DNA of 64,000 nt from Neptunicella sp048268085. GTDB lineage: Bacteria > Pseudomonadota > Gammaproteobacteria > Enterobacterales > Alteromonadaceae. Location: assembly GCF_048268085.1 (NCBI RefSeq), contig NZ_JBLWWF010000012.1:1-64000 (forward strand), in the 5' to 3' direction. Position 1 is the stretch's first letter, and the number at the start of each line of letters is the position of its first letter. Position numbers and translations under genes: made by a program. The notes under the pieces are model-generated. The model ran no database searches. It saw only the letters and a list, made by a program, of their open reading frames with translations, and was not told the DNA's origin. This document shows, one piece after another, positions 8,276 to 16,265 of this stretch.

Positions 8276-8815
8276 TTATTTCTTGAATGGGAAGTTAAAA
8301 GCGGCAAGAAGAGCACGACCTTCTTCATCAGTAGTAGCGCTGGTAGTGATAGTGATATCCATACCGCGTACTTTATCAACTTTATCAAAGTCGATTTCTG
8401 GGAAGATGATTTGCTCCCGAACGCCCATACTGTAATTTCCACGGCCATCGAATGATTTCGCATTCAAGCCACGGAAGTCACGGATACGTGGAATAGCAAT
8501 GGAGATTAAACGCTCCAAAAACTCCCACATACGTTCGCCACGCAGGGTTACTTTACAGCCAATCGGATAACCTTCACGGATTTTAAAGCCCGCTACTGAT
8601 TTACGTGCAACGGTTACAACAGGCTTTTGACCCGCAATCGCTTGCATGTCACCTGTGGCATTTTCCAATACCTTTTTGTCCGCTACAGCTTCACCTAAAC
8701 CCATGTTTAAGGTGATTTTTTCAATCCGAGGGACTTGCATGACGCTTTTGTATCCGAACTGCTTCGCAAGTTCAGCTACAACGTTTTCTTTATAGAAATC
8801 ATGCAGTTTCGCCAT
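8276..8815 (-). CDS. rplE: 50S ribosomal protein L5 (uL5)
   Basis: 179 residues, the E. coli length. It starts MAKLHDFYKENVVAELAKQF; VPRIEKITLNMGLGEAV and FPEIDFDKVDKVRGMDITI are family signatures. L5 binds 5S rRNA and forms the central-protuberance bridge to S13. It follows rplX by 17 bases and precedes rpsN. Confidence 0.98.
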   Translation of the reverse strand: MAKLHDFYKENVVAELAKQFGYKSVMQVPRIEKITLNMGLGEAVADKKVLENATGDMQAIAGQKPVVTVARKSVAGFKIREGYPIGCKVTLRGERMWEFLERLISIAIPRIRDFRGLNAKSFDGRGNYSMGVREQIIFPEIDFDKVDKVRGMDITITTSATTDEEGRALLAAFNFPFKK

Positions 8816-8832
8816 CGTTCACTCCAATTAAA

Positions 8833-9144
8833 TTAAATCAGTTCACCGTTTGATTTGAAGAAACGTACTTTTTTACCATCTTCAAAACGGAAACCTACTC
8901 GATCTGCTTTACCTTCACGGTTAGCAATCGCGACATTTGATACATGAATAGAAGCTTCTTTTTCCACAATCCCACCAGCAACGTTTAATTGCGGGTTAGG
9001 CTTCTGGTGTTTTTTCACCACATTCACACCTTCTACGATCAGACGGTCAGACGCTGTCAGGACTTTCAGGACTTTACCTGTCTTTCCTTTGTCTTTGCCG
9101 GCCAATACGACGATTTCATCATCACGACGAATCTTTCTAGCCAT
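8833..9144 (-). CDS. rplX: 50S ribosomal protein L24 (uL24)
   Basis: 103 residues. It starts MARKIRRDDEIVVLAGKDKG, with the KOW motif (about residues 8-35: VVLAGKDKGKTGKVLKV). L24 starts 50S assembly at the 5' end of 23S rRNA. It is second in the spc operon, 12 bases after rplN. Confidence 0.98.
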   Translation of the reverse strand: MARKIRRDDEIVVLAGKDKGKTGKVLKVLTASDRLIVEGVNVVKKHQKPNPQLNVAGGIVEKEASIHVSNVAIANREGKADRVGFRFEDGKKVRFFKSNGELI

Positions 9145-9156
9145 AATCGTGACTCC

Positions 9157-9525
9157 TTATAGTACCTCTGGGGCCAATGAGACGATCTTCATGTATTTAT
9201 CACCACGAAGCTCACGGGTTACCGGGCCAAAGATACGCGTACCAATTGGTTGCTTGTTTGCATTAAGCAACACTGCTGCGTTGTTATCAAAACGAATCGC
9301 TGATCCGTCTGGACGACGCACGCCCTTTCTAGTACGCACCACCACTGCAGTCAGTACGTCACCTTTTTTTACTTTACCGCGCGGAATTGCTTCCTTGACA
9401 GTAACTTTGATGATGTCACCGATACCTGCATAACGGCGATGCGAGCCACCAAGAACCTTAATACACTGAACCCTGCGAGCTCCCGAGTTATCGGCAACAT
9501 CCAGGTTAGTTTGCATTTGGATCAT
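9157..9525 (-). CDS. rplN: 50S ribosomal protein L14 (uL14)
   Basis: 122 residues, starting MIQMQTNLDVADNSGARRVQ and ending KIVSLAPEVL, with KVLGGSHRRYAGIGDIIKVT as the signature. L14 lies at the subunit interface. This is the first gene of the spc operon. In most gammaproteobacteria rpsQ, rpmC and rplP of the S10 operon come just before it; here the next gene upstream is an unrelated lipoprotein, after a 290-base leader. Confidence 0.98.
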   Translation of the reverse strand: MIQMQTNLDVADNSGARRVQCIKVLGGSHRRYAGIGDIIKVTVKEAIPRGKVKKGDVLTAVVVRTRKGVRRPDGSAIRFDNNAAVLLNANKQPIGTRIFGPVTRELRGDKYMKIVSLAPEVL

Positions 9526-9554
9526 GTTAGTGCTCCGCTTGTTAAGATCTTCAT

Positions 9555-9570
9555 TTTTGCTCCCGCAAAA
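9555..9570 (-). promoter_or_regulatory. GNRA-loop hairpin in the rplN leader
   Basis: On the transcript the sequence UUUUGC-GGGA-GCAAAA makes a 6-bp stem closed by a GGGA (GNRA-type) tetraloop, about 30 bases before the rplN start codon. GNRA loops often make tertiary contacts or bind proteins. A role in ribosomal-protein feedback is only a suggestion. Confidence 0.4.
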
Positions 9571-9633
9571 TCTTGAAAATCAGTTTTCGCTGTTAAAAAC
9601 GCCTGCTAACTTACGTTATTGGACGTTATTTAT

Positions 9634-9661
9634 CTTATACCCCGATAAAATGGGCGCGAAA
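9634..9661 (-). promoter_or_regulatory. Candidate spc operon promoter
   Basis: On the minus strand, -10 TATAAG (9634-9639, within TATAAGAT) is spaced 16 bases from a weak -35 TTTCGC (9656-9661). This predicts a leader of about 100 bases before rplN. The operon needs its own promoter here because no S10 operon lies upstream. Confidence 0.45.
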
Positions 9662-9773
9662 TGATAACAGAAAAGAATCAGATAGGGTAGTTGATTTTAG
9701 AAAAAGATTTGAGGCTTAATTATGCTGCCTTAACCAAGGGTAAACAAAACATATTAAGTGGTTAAGTACGAAA

Positions 9774-9803
9774 GATAAAAGTAGGGAGAACCCTACTTTT
9801 ATC
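9774..9803 (-). terminator. Rho-independent terminator of the DUF4397-like lipoprotein gene
   Basis: A perfect 13-bp stem, GATAAAAGTAGGG paired with CCCTACTTTTATC around a 4-base loop, lies just after the stop of the gene at 9816 when read on the minus strand. It separates that gene from the spc operon. Confidence 0.8.
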
Positions 9804-9815
9804 AATCCATTGAGG

Positions 9816-11177
9816 CTACTTTAACAGATTAACGGTATAACCAGTAGGTGAATTTGTATCCGGCTCAAGTGTCACTATAAAGTTCGCTTCATCGCTAATA
9901 TCTAATAATGTTGAACGATATAATAACGTGGCATCATCACTACTTTTTTCATACACCGCGACTATCTCATAAAAGCCATTAGGCAAACTGATTGTATCGT
10001 TTTCAGCAAACTGAAGGTTTTTAACTTTATACACTGCGGTTTCAACTGTTTCATCCTGGCGGACAAAATAGATATCCACGTCGCTAAAATCGCTCACTAA
10101 ATTAGATACATTTAAATTGTGATCATAAATCTGTGGTAACGTACTTTCATCGAAGGCGATAGAAGTCATATTACCTTCACCATTGTGGAATAAAATCACG
10201 GTCTTGCTGTCACCCTGATTAAGAGTGATTAATTTATTAGATAATAAAGTCCCGGTGTCATCAGTTGCCGATAGTCGATAATCACCATAATCCACTATTT
10301 GAAAATCGGACAAACTATCCTTAGCGATCATTAAGGGATATTCCTGTGCATTTCCGGCCAACACGACAGATAGCGCATCGCTATCATTAAGGCTGTTATA
10401 CACTCTAAACTGTGACGATGCCTGAATATCCGTATAGCTATTCACCGTGGTTGAATTATTCAGCAAATCTAGTACTAAATTGCTGCCCGTCGGTCCTGAA
10501 CCTTCACGTATTACTGCCACGTATTCTGTTGAATAAGCCATATTAATTGGTGAACTTTGAAACAATACTTCATCCGAGCCAGCGGTCGTAATGTAAAACA
10601 CATATTCATCCTCATCCCAATAATCACTGTCTTCATCAGGAGCCCAGTAAGTCGCGTGGGTTAATGATTGATACTGAGTGCTCGCAACCAAATGAGCACT
10701 AGAGAAGGGGGTGCCGGATTCAGCCATGTACAAATCATATCCCTGCCCACCGTTTACCATTGATGTCGCATAAAGATCGAATTGATCTTCATATTCCTGA
10801 CGTTCTATATCAAAAGTCACTGTATTTACTTCTTGATAATCGCCGGTCAGCATAACCAGTTTTTTAATTCCCTTTTTTAGAGAAATGGTGTTACTAGTTA
10901 AATCGATACTTTGCCCATCAGAATCAACTCGCGACAAATCCATGTCAACATCTCCCGCGTCATAGGTATACACCGTAGTCGCATCACCGTAACTGCTACC
11001 ACTGAGCGTTGAATCATTAATCGACAAATAGGTATAAGCGCTATTGGGTGAACCGTTATAAAACTGAATATAGGAATCAGAATAACTGCTTTGCTCATCA
11101 TCCGAACCACCGCAAGCAGCAAGCATTAAGGCCATCGATACGCTGGCAATACTATAAAAAACCTTGGAACACTTCAT
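9816..11177 (-). CDS. Lipoprotein with DUF4397-like repeats
   Basis: 453 residues. The N-terminus MKCSKVFYSIASVSMALMLAAC is a lipoprotein signal (lipobox LAAC), so the mature protein is lipid-anchored in the envelope. Repeated beta-rich segments begin with patterns such as IQFYNGSPNSAYTYLSIND (after the anchor) and FRVYNSLNDSDALSVVLAG (middle). They resemble DUF4397, whose members begin with RxxNASPxxxxVDVYxDG-like motifs. The composition is rich in Asp, Ser and Tyr. It is monocistronic, with a strong terminator at 9774-9803. DUF4397 assignment is by eye and the function is unknown. Confidence 0.7.
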   Translation of the reverse strand: MKCSKVFYSIASVSMALMLAACGGSDDEQSSYSDSYIQFYNGSPNSAYTYLSINDSTLSGSSYGDATTVYTYDAGDVDMDLSRVDSDGQSIDLTSNTISLKKGIKKLVMLTGDYQEVNTVTFDIERQEYEDQFDLYATSMVNGGQGYDLYMAESGTPFSSAHLVASTQYQSLTHATYWAPDEDSDYWDEDEYVFYITTAGSDEVLFQSSPINMAYSTEYVAVIREGSGPTGSNLVLDLLNNSTTVNSYTDIQASSQFRVYNSLNDSDALSVVLAGNAQEYPLMIAKDSLSDFQIVDYGDYRLSATDDTGTLLSNKLITLNQGDSKTVILFHNGEGNMTSIAFDESTLPQIYDHNLNVSNLVSDFSDVDIYFVRQDETVETAVYKVKNLQFAENDTISLPNGFYEIVAVYEKSSDDATLLYRSTLLDISDEANFIVTLEPDTNSPTGYTVNLLK

Positions 11178-11387
11178 TTGATATACAAACCCTTGTTAGA
11201 TACGAAGGGTTATTAGAATCTACATTAAAAGAAATGTTTGCGGCTTTACCCAACATTTACATAGCTGACTCAATGCTGACGAAAGAATAACTTTGAGTTG
11301 CAAAACAATACATTTAATTACGTTATTTTTTTACATTCAGACGGTTTTGAACAATAACTATACAAAGGTAATTAATGTGTCACGGAT

Positions 11388-14300
11388 ATGGCCACCTCAA
11401 AAACGGAAAATGTTCCAGAACGGCAACGTGCTCCTCAATTTTTAAGAACCTGGCTGATAATATTAGCCAGTCTGCTTCTGGCAGCTGCCTATGCCTACTA
11501 TCACTATCGGCTAAATCAGGAAAATTTCCTTAACACTAATTATTTTCGAGTGCTGTCTGAATCGGCATCACGCTCAAACGAAAATATTTTGCAATTGAAA
11601 GACCTACATAAATTTAATGAAAGCGAATCGATGATCCGTTCAATCTTTCCCAGCTATAGCAGAAGTGTTGGCTCGGCGGGGAACGACGCAACTACCGCGA
11701 GTGAACCTGACTCAATTAACCAGTATGACTATGAGTTTGATGGACAACTGTTCTGGATAAACGTGATTGGCAAAACTGACAAATTCGCCAGTGTAGCCGC
11801 AGAGGATATTCTGACCCATCCAACTAATGGCTTTATGCAGTATTTGTACGTCGACAAGAAAAACCGGGTCATTACCAGTACCGGTGACCAGTCGGTTTTA
11901 TCGGTTGTAGACGTCAGTCATATCAGCCGGGCCATCGCCGAAAATCAGAATATTGACTGGATGGATTTAGCCTCCAGTAAAACGTCCTCAAACAGCAACG
12001 ATAATCAAAGCTTGCCCGGTTACAGCCATTATATTGACCTAAAACTAACCTCAACTGACTATCGGTTATTTATTTATCCATTAAGGCTGGATAGTAAAAT
12101 AAAACTACTCCATTCGGATGACAAAACAGATCATCTTTATTTAATCGGAGTATTGCCCAAGTCATTACTAAAGGCTCAGGACAATCAGCGCTGGAATTTG
12201 AGTCTTCTGTCAGTCGTACTAATTCTATTGTTGTTTATCTGGATGATGCTCAGGATGTTTATGCTTTCCAGCAACCAGCCTGTCGGAAATATCTTTTATC
12301 GGGCAACAATGTTTTGCAGCTATATGCTATTTGTGATGGTGATAGCCATATTGATTGCTTTTGGCGAAAAACATCTGGAGCAACAATATAAAGCAGACAA
12401 AGCAGAACAATGGATAGACAAACTGAATCAAAAAGTAACTAACGAACTTCAACAAATTTTTGCTGAGCTGGATCAGTATAGAGCCTATTATCGACAGTTA
12501 TTAACCAGCAAAGTACGTGCTATGCAAGCGCCTGAGGATCAGAATATACGGCAATTGGAACAAGCCATTTTCCGCTTCCCATTGTCATCTGCCACTTCAG
12601 TAGAACAAAGCCGCATTCGCGCGTACAGCAATGAGCAAGGCAGTTTTATCTGGCCCGACGAACCGCAAGAGTTAGGTATTTCTTCGTTGCTGAAAAGCAA
12701 AAGCGGCTTAAGTCAAATTAATTTATTTGATCAGGGTGTGCAGCTTTCAGGTCAATCCAAATACGCAATGTGGTTTGATCCGGCGCAAATGCGTAGTCGT
12801 CCCGCCCATATCCTTAATGCCCTACTACTGGACAATCAGGGTAATCAGATACTGCCGATGTTTTATTCCATTGAAAGTAATAAAAAACCGGTAACCTACC
12901 ACCTGTCCCACAGGGAATATTTCAAAAAAGTGCGTGACCAACAAGGGTGGCAAGCCAGCTTTGCGGATCAACAAATCCATAAAAACTTCTATCTACAGCG
13001 TCTGCGTAATATTGGTAGTGGTACACGCGGTACTACGCTGGCTTTGCCTCTAGGTAATGCTGATCAGGTCGATCAGCAGCAAAATTATATTCTGGCCGCA
13101 GATATTGCGCTGGCATCACTGACGATGTCGGAAATCGATGATAAGAATGACTTACTTGATATTACCTTTATGGTGGTTGACCGCGATTCTGGCGAAGTGC
13201 TGTTTCACCAGGATGATGATCGCACCTTAATTGAAAATTTATTTGAATTCGGACAGGGAACTGATGACATCAGTCATCGTATCCGAGCCGGGCTGGATGG
13301 TTCCAGAAAAGCGTCTCTGGAATGGGTAGACGGCTTTTATCACGGCATCGCAGGTAAGTTCAGCTTTAAAGCGACTCCCATACCCCAGTGGGCGCTAGTG
13401 GCGTTTATGCCAGATGAAAGTCTGGACACCTACATGACCAATCTGTTTTTGCTTAATACGATTAGCATGGCATCAATACTTATCTTTATTGCGCTGGCAA
13501 TTATCCTGTTTCGCAAACTGGAGTGGACTTATAAAATCAAACACTTGCTAGGGATACCGCAAGTCATCGAGCGTCGTAAAATCATGGTCTTTAGCTCTAT
13601 CTTTGTTAGCACTATCCACTTGGGCTTTTGGCTTGGTGCCGCCATAGATCGCAACCAACAATCAGTAGACGCGGAAACCTCTTCAGTTTATCTCATGGCG
13701 ACCTACTGGCTCCCACTTGGTTTGGCGTTGGTATGTTTATTATGGGGTTATAAAGAATATCGGCACTTTTATCAGTTATCCCGCCAAGCTCAACGTTCCC
13801 CAATCAATCTTGCCCAGGGTGCCCAAACAATGTGCCTGTTGTTTTTGTTGTTAGGCTGTCTGATATATGGCTATTTGTCGCGTGTCGGAATGGCCTCCTC
13901 CAGCTCACTGCGTTGGTATTATACCCAAAATGTCTACCCGGCAAGACTGAATAAAGAACTCGATGAAATAACCAAAATTGCCCTGAGTCGCTATCCTAAT
14001 TCGATCAGTCAATTTAAGGTTAACCCTCTTGAGTTGATGCCAATCAACCAGCAATGGCGAGACACCCTTAAAGAGGTGAAAACAACCAAAGCCTTTATTT
14101 CGCCAAATGATGTTGAACATATTAGCCAACTAATTAATACCACAGATGCCAGCAATTGGGTCAAACGCTATTTGCTGGTAGAGAAACCCCCAGTAACGGA
14201 TTTTCAGCGACCCGGTTTGACCTTCAAATATCCTCTTTATTTAGGTGGCATGTTTTTGTTAATTTGCCTGATCTGGCTGAAGTTTAATCGGCGAATACTG

Positions 14301-15506
14301 GCGATCAGACTTTATGGATCTCCACAATTCCTGCGGCATATCTATCAAATAGCCAAACAACCTGAACGTCCACAAACATTTAAGCCGTCAGAAAATTTAA
14401 TCATTAACTTGATTGAAGCTCCTCAGGAGGGCCATAGCCTGGCGATGTTATTGCAAATATGGCTCACACAACCAGACAAGCTACCCGAAGCGTTCCGGCA
14501 GCTATTCGAATGCTGTCCATTATTTACCGAAATTGCACAATCGGTTGACCAAGAAAAAGGAGACCGATTGCCTAATATGAAAGTACGCATTGATGACAGT
14601 ATTGAACAATTGCATTTACAGATATGGGATATTGAAATTAGTCTCGAACATCCGGTCCATCGTGCCACACTGTTGAGGCTGGTTAACCATTGCAAATCCC
14701 TGCAAATAGGCGGGCACCTCGACAAAGTCACACTATATGGTGGCTTCCACAGTTTGCAGCGTCTGTGCCTGAAAGACAGTATGCTGAGCAATGAATGGCT
14801 CAACCGGCATCAGCTTGATCGTAGCGAATATTTTGCCTGGGCCGAATGCCTGATGGATTTTTCTGTCATCGTACCGGATGATCTTAAAACGCATCTTGAT
14901 GCTGAATTTATCCGCAATGAAATAAATGCATTTCCAATGCTGGCCTTTATGCTAGATGACCTGCCAGTACAGACTCCCCCGTCGCGTGCGATTGCTTTTG
15001 ACTTTATGCGCTGGATCACGTTACAAGACTGGCAGAAAACCCATAATGAATGGGCTTCTATCAATTTTATTCTGTTAAAAGCCGAAGCACTTTACCGTTT
15101 TAAATGGGAATCCTGTTCGGCAGCAGAAAAACTGGCATTGTATTATCTGGTTCAAAATAAAAGAATTAATCCGGCTAATGTCCAAATGCTGGAACATCTG
15201 GCATTAAACGGGCTCATTGTGGTGAAACGGGGCCGATTACGTATCGTTAATCAAAGTTTCGCCTACTTTGTCAAATACGCAGAGGACAAGGATACCTTGA
15301 CCCAACTAGTCGACAACGGCGATAGCGGAAAATGGCGGGATTACCGGATGCCAATCACTTTGATGATATTGCTGATTATCGGCGGTATTGCATTAACTTC
15401 CGGCAATTCACTATATATGATTGTCGCTTCGGTGATGGGCGTATTGGGCACCATTGGTAGCCTCACCAATAGCGCCAGCCTGATCCGTAATAATCTGCAA
15501 AAATAA
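11388..15506 (+). CDS. Giant multi-pass membrane protein with cache-like periplasmic parts and a degenerate STAND-type NTPase tail
   Basis: 1372 residues. Hydrophobic segments are seen near residues 19-40, 272-292, 305-330, then four around 690-835, one near 935-955, and two at about 1325-1360. Two large polar regions lie between them (about 45-265 and 335-680) and look like extracytoplasmic sensor domains. The soluble tail (about 960-1320) resembles a membrane-linked ATPase: where a P-loop is expected it reads EAPQEGHS (1010-1017), with His in place of the Walker A Lys. A Walker B-like WDIE (D1081, E1083) and a winged-helix-like end (about 1240-1300, WESCSAAEKLALYYL and later NGLIVVKRGRLRIVNQSF) follow. 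The start is set by the first membrane segment, but its ribosome site is poor. The domain reading is from memory of family patterns. It converges with rlmB. Confidence 0.6.
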   Translation: MATSKTENVPERQRAPQFLRTWLIILASLLLAAAYAYYHYRLNQENFLNTNYFRVLSESASRSNENILQLKDLHKFNESESMIRSIFPSYSRSVGSAGNDATTASEPDSINQYDYEFDGQLFWINVIGKTDKFASVAAEDILTHPTNGFMQYLYVDKKNRVITSTGDQSVLSVVDVSHISRAIAENQNIDWMDLASSKTSSNSNDNQSLPGYSHYIDLKLTSTDYRLFIYPLRLDSKIKLLHSDDKTDHLYLIGVLPKSLLKAQDNQRWNLSLLSVVLILLLFIWMMLRMFMLSSNQPVGNIFYRATMFCSYMLFVMVIAILIAFGEKHLEQQYKADKAEQWIDKLNQKVTNELQQIFAELDQYRAYYRQLLTSKVRAMQAPEDQNIRQLEQAIFRFPLSSATSVEQSRIRAYSNEQGSFIWPDEPQELGISSLLKSKSGLSQINLFDQGVQLSGQSKYAMWFDPAQMRSRPAHILNALLLDNQGNQILPMFYSIESNKKPVTYHLSHREYFKKVRDQQGWQASFADQQIHKNFYLQRLRNIGSGTRGTTLALPLGNADQVDQQQNYILAADIALASLTMSEIDDKNDLLDITFMVVDRDSGEVLFHQDDDRTLIENLFEFGQGTDDISHRIRAGLDGSRKASLEWVDGFYHGIAGKFSFKATPIPQWALVAFMPDESLDTYMTNLFLLNTISMASILIFIALAIILFRKLEWTYKIKHLLGIPQVIERRKIMVFSSIFVSTIHLGFWLGAAIDRNQQSVDAETSSVYLMATYWLPLGLALVCLLWGYKEYRHFYQLSRQAQRSPINLAQGAQTMCLLFLLLGCLIYGYLSRVGMASSSSLRWYYTQNVYPARLNKELDEITKIALSRYPNSISQFKVNPLELMPINQQWRDTLKEVKTTKAFISPNDVEHISQLINTTDASNWVKRYLLVEKPPVTDFQRPGLTFKYPLYLGGMFLLICLIWLKFNRRILAIRLYGSPQFLRHIYQIAKQPERPQTFKPSENLIINLIEAPQEGHSLAMLLQIWLTQPDKLPEAFRQLFECCPLFTEIAQSVDQEKGDRLPNMKVRIDDSIEQLHLQIWDIEISLEHPVHRATLLRLVNHCKSLQIGGHLDKVTLYGGFHSLQRLCLKDSMLSNEWLNRHQLDRSEYFAWAECLMDFSVIVPDDLKTHLDAEFIRNEINAFPMLAFMLDDLPVQTPPSRAIAFDFMRWITLQDWQKTHNEWASINFILLKAEALYRFKWESCSAAEKLALYYLVQNKRINPANVQMLEHLALNGLIVVKRGRLRIVNQSFAYFVKYAEDKDTLTQLVDNGDSGKWRDYRMPITLMILLIIGGIALTSGNSLYMIVASVMGVLGTIGSLTNSASLIRNNLQK

Positions 15507-15524
15507 TGATAAGTATTGTCTGAA

Positions 15525-16265
15525 CTAAATCGCCCGTTGCCGCACTATTTCATATAAACAAACACCAGTGGCGACGGATACATTTAGACTCGATACTGAA
15601 CCGGCCATAGGTAATTTAATCAATTCATCGCAATGTTCGCGCGTTAAACGCCGCATACCTTTACCTTCGGCGCCCATGACCAGTGCAATTGGACCATTCA
15701 ATTTGGCCTGATAAATATCTTGTTGTGCTTCACCAGCGGTACCCACTACCCACACTCCGGCTTTTTGGATCTCGGTTAAAGTTCTGGCCAAATTAGTGAC
15801 CTGTATCAACGGAATCACTTCTGCCGCACCACAAGCGACTTTACTAACCGTACCGGTAATTTTGGCAGACTTATCTTTAGGTACTATCACCGCATGCACA
15901 CCAGCGGCATCAGCCGTACGCAAACAGGCGCCCAAATTATGTGGATCAGTCACCCCATCCAGTACCAATAAAAAGGGCACCGATTCACGTTCGATAATAC
16001 GATCCAAGTCCTGTTCATTTAACTGCTTGCCCGGTTTAGCGCGGGCCACAATGCCCTGATGTTGCTCACCGTCGACTTTATCATCCAGGGTTTTACGCTG
16101 ACAAAACTGCACTGCGATGCCAAAACGTCTAGCTTGATTGACTATTTTTGTCAGCCTTTCATCATCGCGGCCCTTAAGCACGAATAATTCAATCAATCTT
16201 TCCGGTTCACGCTCAATAACCGCTTGTAATGCATGTAGGCCATATAGCCATTCTTGTTGAGCCAT
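15525..16265 (-). CDS. rlmB: 23S rRNA (guanosine(2251)-2'-O)-methyltransferase RlmB
   Basis: 246 residues, SPOUT/TrmH type. An N-terminal substrate-binding domain (about 1-75, starting MAQQEWLYGLHALQAVIERE) is followed by the trefoil-knot methyltransferase domain, with LDGVTDPHNLGACLRTADAA, ALVMGAEGKGMRRLTREHCD and the C-terminal SVSSLNVSVATGVCLYEIVR that forms the SAM-binding knot. It methylates G2251 in the peptidyl-transferase P loop of 23S rRNA. The start abuts the rnr stop with no gap, so the two are surely cotranscribed, as in E. coli. Confidence 0.96.
   Translation of the reverse strand: MAQQEWLYGLHALQAVIEREPERLIELFVLKGRDDERLTKIVNQARRFGIAVQFCQRKTLDDKVDGEQHQGIVARAKPGKQLNEQDLDRIIERESVPFLLVLDGVTDPHNLGACLRTADAAGVHAVIVPKDKSAKITGTVSKVACGAAEVIPLIQVTNLARTLTEIQKAGVWVVGTAGEAQQDIYQAKLNGPIALVMGAEGKGMRRLTREHCDELIKLPMAGSVSSLNVSVATGVCLYEIVRQRAI

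Larger units (their letters stand above)
9526..9815 (-). other. Gene-free leader and promoter region of the spc operon
   Basis: No coding frame of substance is seen in these 290 bases. The stretch holds a promoter candidate (9634-9661), a direct repeat of ACGTTATT (9613-9620 and 9623-9630), a GGGA-loop hairpin (9555-9570), and the terminator of the upstream lipoprotein gene (9774-9803). No remnant of rpsQ or rpmC was found. Confidence 0.7.
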
